Shown piece after piece: positions 35,564 to 38,939 of a DNA stretch of 38,939 nucleotides. The notes under the pieces are model-generated. The model was not told where the DNA came from. It saw nothing but the letters and a program-made list of their open reading frames with translations, and did not search any database. The translations under genes and the position numbers were made by a program. The stretch is from Rhodocyclaceae bacterium (GTDB taxonomy: Bacteria; Pseudomonadota; Gammaproteobacteria; Burkholderiales; Rhodocyclaceae), in NCBI GenBank assembly GCA_023230455.1, contig JALNXH010000028.1, forward strand, positions 1 through 38,939. Reading direction: 5' to 3'. Every line of letters begins with the position of its first letter. The first letter of the stretch is position 1.

Positions 35564-36463
35564 ATGGAGCATCCGAACGTAGCGCTGACCCCCGAACTGA
35601 TGGCCGAAATCGAGCCGCCGCTTGCTGCCGCGAGGCGCCGTCTCGGCCATGCCTGTCCGTCCGAGTTTTCCTTTGCCAATCTCTACCTGTTTCGCGCCGC
35701 GCATCGATACCGCTACCATCCCGACCACTGGCCGTTCATCAGCGGTGTTACCTACGACGGGGCGACCCATGCGCTGCCGCTGTTCGATCCGGCGGAGGCG
35801 CCTGCCGCTGCACTTGCCGAACTACTTGCCGGCCACGATTGCATTTACCCCGTTGCCGCCGCCGATCTGGCACACCTGGATCAATGTGTTTTCGATGCAA
35901 GGGCAGCGCGCGACGATGCCGACTATCTGTATCCGGCGCGGCAATTTGTCGATTACCGCGGCGCGCGGTTGCGTAAGAAGCGTCAGGCGGTGAGGTCCAT
36001 GCTGGCGGATCGGGAGATCGCCAGCCGTGCCCTGTCGTCGGCGACGCTGGACGATGCGCTGGCGGTATTGCAGGTGTGGATGCACGATAAAGGCAAGGCC
36101 CGCGGCGAGGCGGACGAGGCAGCCTGCCGCGAAGCCTTGCTTAATGCTGCGGCCTTCGGCTTATCCGGCCAAGTTTTTTACGCGAGTGGAGATCCGGCCG
36201 GATTCATTCTGACCCAGTCCTTCGCAGCGCAGACCGCGGTAGTTCGCTTCGCCAAGGGTACGGCGGCCTGTGTCGGAATTTATCCCTATATGTTTCAGGT
36301 GCACTGTAGCGAGGCGGGGGATGCTTTGGAATGGCTGAATTTCGAGCAGGATCTCGGCAACCCGAATTTCCGCCAGACCAAGCTTTCCTTCGAACCGGCC
36401 GCGCTGCTGGACAAGTTCCGCGTATTCCTCAGGCCTTGCGGAGGTAGCTTAGCCCGCGTGTGA
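35564..36463 (+). CDS. DUF2156/phosphatidylglycerol lysyltransferase C-terminal-like protein
   Basis: A soluble protein of 299 residues from ATG 35564, which has GGAGA (35551-35555) at 8-nt spacing; the frame is open to 35504. It matches the DUF2156 (LPG synthase C-terminal, GNAT-like) family in SEFSFANLYLFRAAHRYRY, YLYPARQFVDYRGARLRKKR and YPYMFQVHCSEAG. Stand-alone members may transfer an acyl or aminoacyl group, but no substrate is established. There is no membrane domain, so it is not a full MprF. It is divergent from the cytochrome operon and 11 bases from the convergent adenosyltransferase gene. Confidence 0.8.
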   Translation: MEHPNVALTPELMAEIEPPLAAARRRLGHACPSEFSFANLYLFRAAHRYRYHPDHWPFISGVTYDGATHALPLFDPAEAPAAALAELLAGHDCIYPVAAADLAHLDQCVFDARAARDDADYLYPARQFVDYRGARLRKKRQAVRSMLADREIASRALSSATLDDALAVLQVWMHDKGKARGEADEAACREALLNAAAFGLSGQVFYASGDPAGFILTQSFAAQTAVVRFAKGTAACVGIYPYMFQVHCSEAGDALEWLNFEQDLGNPNFRQTKLSFEPAALLDKFRVFLRPCGGSLARV

Positions 36464-36474
36464 AAGCCGTATGC

Positions 36475-37026
36475 TCAGCTCGTGCGCTGGCGGTTCCACA
36501 GCACGTCGCCGTGGCCGGCACGACGGTTGAGGTCGCGGGCGAGGACGAACAGCAGATCGGAGAGCCGGTTGAGATAGAGGCGTACCGGTGTCGACACCGC
36601 TTCGCCGGTCGCCAGGCCGACCACCGTGCGCTCGGCGCGACGGCAGATGGTGCGCGCCAGATGCGTCAGCGCCGCGGCGCGGCTGCCGCCGGGCAGGATG
36701 AATTCCTTGAGCGGTGGCAGTGTTTCGTTGTAGCGGTCGATCGCCCGCTCGATGGCGTCCACGCGCTGGGCAGCGAGCAGGCTGCTACCGGGAATGGACA
36801 GTTCTCCGCCGAGATCAAAGAGGTCGTTCTGCACGTCGGTCAGTAGTGTCACCAGATCTTCCGGCAGCCCCTCGCAGAGGAGTACGCCGAGCGTCGAATT
36901 GAGCTCATCCACGTCGCCCATCGCATCGACGCGCAACGAATCCTTGCCGGTGCGCGATCCGTCGCCGAGGCCGGTAGTACCAGCATCGCCGGTGCGCGTA
37001 TAGATTTTCGAAAGTCGATGTCCCAT
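36475..37026 (-). CDS. PduO-type cob(I)alamin adenosyltransferase
   Basis: The enzyme transfers the adenosyl group of ATP to cob(I)alamin to make coenzyme B12. The protein is 183 residues from ATG 37026 (GHRLSKIYTRTGDAGTTGLG), with the ATP-binding N-terminal motif TRTGDAGTTGLGDGSR, VDELNSTLG, the RRAERTVV motif and YLNRLSDLLFVLAR. A longer frame to 37206 has no family match. A TATAAT lies about 7 bases upstream of the ATG on the minus strand (37038-37033), which would give a near-leaderless transcript. No other cobalamin genes are in the window. Confidence 0.93.
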   Translation of the reverse strand: MGHRLSKIYTRTGDAGTTGLGDGSRTGKDSLRVDAMGDVDELNSTLGVLLCEGLPEDLVTLLTDVQNDLFDLGGELSIPGSSLLAAQRVDAIERAIDRYNETLPPLKEFILPGGSRAAALTHLARTICRRAERTVVGLATGEAVSTPVRLYLNRLSDLLFVLARDLNRRAGHGDVLWNRQRTS

Positions 37027-37146
37027 GTGGCGATTATACGTGGCCGTCCCAAGTTGCATGGCGGACGCGCGGCGGCCGGGGCGATCGGTCATAATCGCCC
37101 CTTGGCGACCCGATGCCCCCTCGCTCAACCACTCTGACAGCCCATC

Positions 37147-37398
37147 ATGACCGATTCCGCAGACTCGCCGCAAACGGACCGTCGTAGCGACAGCACGCAG
37201 CGCCAACTGTTTTTGGACGTTTACGATGTGCTCCTACCCTTCTTCGATCCAGCCAATCAGTGGGCCGGGCAGGACCATCAGCACCTCGCCTACCGTGCCC
37301 TGCACGAACGTTTCCCGCAGCTGGCGCCCGATGCGCTGGTCGTCATGGTGACGGCAGCGCAGCGGGTATTCCATTCCGGCCGCACGCCGGCCCCCTGA
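37147..37398 (+). CDS. Small hypothetical protein
   Basis: An 83-residue acidic/polar protein I do not recognise. It begins MTDSADSPQTDRRSDS (probably disordered) and continues with a compact helical part, QLFLDVYDVLLPFFDPANQW then HQHLAYRALHERFPQLAPDA. There are no cysteines, signal peptide or membrane segment. It lies 17 bases before the PP2C phosphatase gene on the same strand and probably shares its transcript; CATAAT at 37090-37095 is a possible -10 element. A link to the phosphatase is guesswork. Confidence 0.65.
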   Translation: MTDSADSPQTDRRSDSTQRQLFLDVYDVLLPFFDPANQWAGQDHQHLAYRALHERFPQLAPDALVVMVTAAQRVFHSGRTPAP

Positions 37399-37414
37399 TC
37401 CCGAGCCATCCGCC

Positions 37415-38218
37415 ATGCCATTGACTATCGACAGCTGCGTCGCCCAGCATATCGGCGACCGCGAAGAACAGCAGGACCGCGTCGCCCTGTTTCCCCATCC
37501 CGATTACAAGGGCGCGGCGATGGCGGTGCTGGCCGACGGCATGGGGGGACTGAGCGGCGGCTCGCTCGCGGCCGAGCAGGTGGTGCTGGCTGCACGCAAC
37601 GCCTTTGCCCGTTTCGGTCCCGGCGGCAACGTTCGCGACCTGCTCACGGCGGCCATCTACGACGCCCACGACGGCATCCGCCTCGCCGCTCTGTCGAGCA
37701 ATCTGGAACCGCACAGCACCGTCTGCGTTCTGGTGCTACAGCCGGGGCGAATCGACTGGGCGCATTGCGGCGACTCGCGGATCTACCATTTCCGCGGTTC
37801 CGAGCTGATATCGCGCAGCGTCGACCATTCGATGGTGATGCGCAAGATGGTACTGCCGGGCTATCTGACCGAGGAGCAGGCCGAGGCGCATCCCAACAAG
37901 AACCTGTTGATTTCCTGTCTCGGCGACGAGGCAATGCCGGAAATCGATTACGGCGAATCCGAGGCGCTACAGAACGGCGACTGCTTTCTGCTGTGCTCGG
38001 ACGGGTTGTGGGCCTATTTCAAGAACGAGGAAATGGCCGATGTGCTTGCCGCGATGCCGGCACGGCAAGCGGCCGGGACGCTGATCGAGCGCGCCCGCGA
38101 ACGGGCCAAGGGGCGTGGCGATAACTGCTCGCTGGCCATCCTCAAAGTGACCGAGATCGAAGCGCCGAAGAAAAAAGTGGCTTTCGGCAAGGCCCCGATA
38201 ACACCGCGCCCCGGCTAG
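37415..38218 (+). CDS. PP2C-family serine/threonine phosphatase
   Basis: A 267-residue metal-dependent protein phosphatase. The PP2C motifs appear in order: REEQQDR near residue 18, the metal-binding ADGMGGLSGG, HCGDSRIYHF, LLCSDGLWAYF and GRGDNCSLAI, so all metal-coordinating aspartates are present. It has no membrane segment and a short basic tail. The sequence resembles Stp-type phosphatases paired with Hanks-type kinases, but no kinase or FHA gene is in the window. Confidence 0.93.
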   Translation: MPLTIDSCVAQHIGDREEQQDRVALFPHPDYKGAAMAVLADGMGGLSGGSLAAEQVVLAARNAFARFGPGGNVRDLLTAAIYDAHDGIRLAALSSNLEPHSTVCVLVLQPGRIDWAHCGDSRIYHFRGSELISRSVDHSMVMRKMVLPGYLTEEQAEAHPNKNLLISCLGDEAMPEIDYGESEALQNGDCFLLCSDGLWAYFKNEEMADVLAAMPARQAAGTLIERARERAKGRGDNCSLAILKVTEIEAPKKKVAFGKAPITPRPG

Positions 38219-38250
38219 CCGCAAATTCTCTGCGGCCGACCGGGGCGCGG
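38204..38250. terminator. Large compound hairpin between PP2C and pntB
   Basis: An outer perfect 11-bp stem (38204-38214 with 38240-38250) encloses an inner 6-bp stem (38218-38223 with 38231-38236). It spans the PP2C stop codon and lies between two convergent genes, so it may act as a bidirectional terminator. It lacks a T-tract. Confidence 0.5.
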
Positions 38251-38284
38251 CAATACCGGGAGGGTGACGTTAGCCCCCCGGCGT

Positions 38285-38939
38285 TCACCCGCGCAAAGCG
38301 GCCAGCACCTCTTCGAGCATTTTCTTCGCATCGCCGAACAGCATCCGGTTGTTCTCCTTGTAGAACAGCGGATTGTCGACGCCGGCATAGCCCGAGGCCA
38401 TGCTGCGCTTCATGACGATGGAGGTCTTCGCCTTCCAGACTTCGAGTACCGGCATGCCGGCGATCGGGCTGCCCGGATCGTCTTGCGCCGAGGGATTGAC
38501 GATGTCGTTGGCGCCGATGACCATCGACACGTCGGTGTCCGGGAAGTCGTCGTTGAGCTCGTCCATCTCCATCACGATGTCGTAGGGCACCTTGGCCTCG
38601 GCCAGCAACACGTTCATGTGGCCCGGCATGCGACCGGCGACCGGGTGGATGCCGAAGCGCACATTGATGCCTTTCTCGCGCAGCAGCTTGGTGATTTCAT
38701 ACACCGTGTGCTGGGCCTGGGCAACCGCCATGCCGTAGCCCGGAACGATGATCACGTTCTTGGCTTCGCGCAGCAGCTCCGCCGTTTCGACGCTGCTCAC
38801 CGCCACCACTTCGCCGGCCGGCTGCGCCGCATCGCCCTTCGCTGCTGGGGTGCCGCCGCCGGTGCCGAAGCCGCCGGCAATGACGCTGATGAAGTTGCGG
38901 TTCATCGCCCGGCACATGATGTAGGAGAGGATCGCGCCC
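38285..38939 (-). CDS. pntB: NAD(P) transhydrogenase subunit beta PntB, C-terminal part
   Basis: The membrane transhydrogenase couples hydride transfer between NADH and NADP+ to proton movement. Only the last 217 residues are present; the frame continues across the right edge (AILSYIMCRAMNRNF before the first internal Met). The NADP-binding domain III is complete: NVIIVPGYGMAVAQAQHTVY, GIHPVAGRMPGHMNVLLAEA, MDELNDDFPDTDV and VIGANDIVNPSAQDDPGSPI. A Gly/Ala-rich stretch (GTGGGTPAAKGDAAQPAGE) forms the hinge between membrane and domain III. Confidence 0.96.
   Translation of the reverse strand, partial: GAILSYIMCRAMNRNFISVIAGGFGTGGGTPAAKGDAAQPAGEVVAVSSVETAELLREAKNVIIVPGYGMAVAQAQHTVYEITKLLREKGINVRFGIHPVAGRMPGHMNVLLAEAKVPYDIVMEMDELNDDFPDTDVSMVIGANDIVNPSAQDDPGSPIAGMPVLEVWKAKTSIVMKRSMASGYAGVDNPLFYKENNRMLFGDAKKMLEEVLAALRG

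Overview
The window is GC-rich, densely coded DNA from a motile Gram-negative bacterium, most likely a betaproteobacterium of the Rhodocyclales type. This is inferred from the flhDC master regulator followed directly by motAB and a che operon, a minCDE cluster, an SHP/DHC/cytochrome b gene set, and the general codon and GC character. No species is claimed. No insertion sequence, integrase, CRISPR array or rRNA was seen. The one structural RNA is a tRNA-Ala.

Layout. (1) 1-8878: the 3' part of a very large repeat-rich, calcium-binding-type secreted protein, a strong terminator, a small coiled-coil protein, then a complete type I secretion operon (TolC-like channel, ABC exporter, HlyD-like adaptor) whose genes overlap by four bases. 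(2) 8953-11951: minC, minD, minE and a DAHP synthase. (3) 11959-17556: a GT39-type membrane glycosyltransferase carrying an in-frame REP-like palindrome, a UbiA-family prenyl phosphoribosyltransferase homologue, a cyclic-nucleotide-binding protein, a convergent TonB-domain protein, an ankyrin-repeat protein and a patatin-like phospholipase. (4) 17565-21103, minus strand: a YgiQ-type radical SAM protein, an HNH endonuclease and a Nudix hydrolase. (5) 21209-23320: an HDOD gene broken by two frameshifts and a response-regulator diguanylate cyclase with a third frameshift near its end. (6) 23456-33771: flhD, flhC, motA, motB, cheR, cheB, two tandem cheV genes, cheY, cheZ, cheA. (7) 33803-38939: tRNA-Ala(CGC), a minus-strand cytochrome set (SHP-like, dihaem c, cytochrome b), a DUF2156 protein, a cobalamin adenosyltransferase, a small hypothetical protein, a PP2C phosphatase, and the 3' end of pntB running off the right edge.

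How the genes work together. The left end looks like an exported giant surface or matrix protein with its own secretion machine. The centre is a motility and chemotaxis block in which transcriptional control (FlhDC), stator (MotAB), adaptation (CheR/CheB), coupling (two CheVs), response (CheY), phosphatase (CheZ) and kinase (CheA) lie in a row, with no cheW or receptor gene in view. The upstream HDOD/GGDEF pair would suit c-di-GMP control of motility, but as sequenced it is damaged. The most unusual observations are the 519-bp tandem repeat of the secreted protein, the REP-like element translated inside the glycosyltransferase, the terminator hairpin inside that gene's 5' end, the three frameshifts within about 1.6 kb, and CheZ N-terminal repeats that resemble its own CheY-binding tail.
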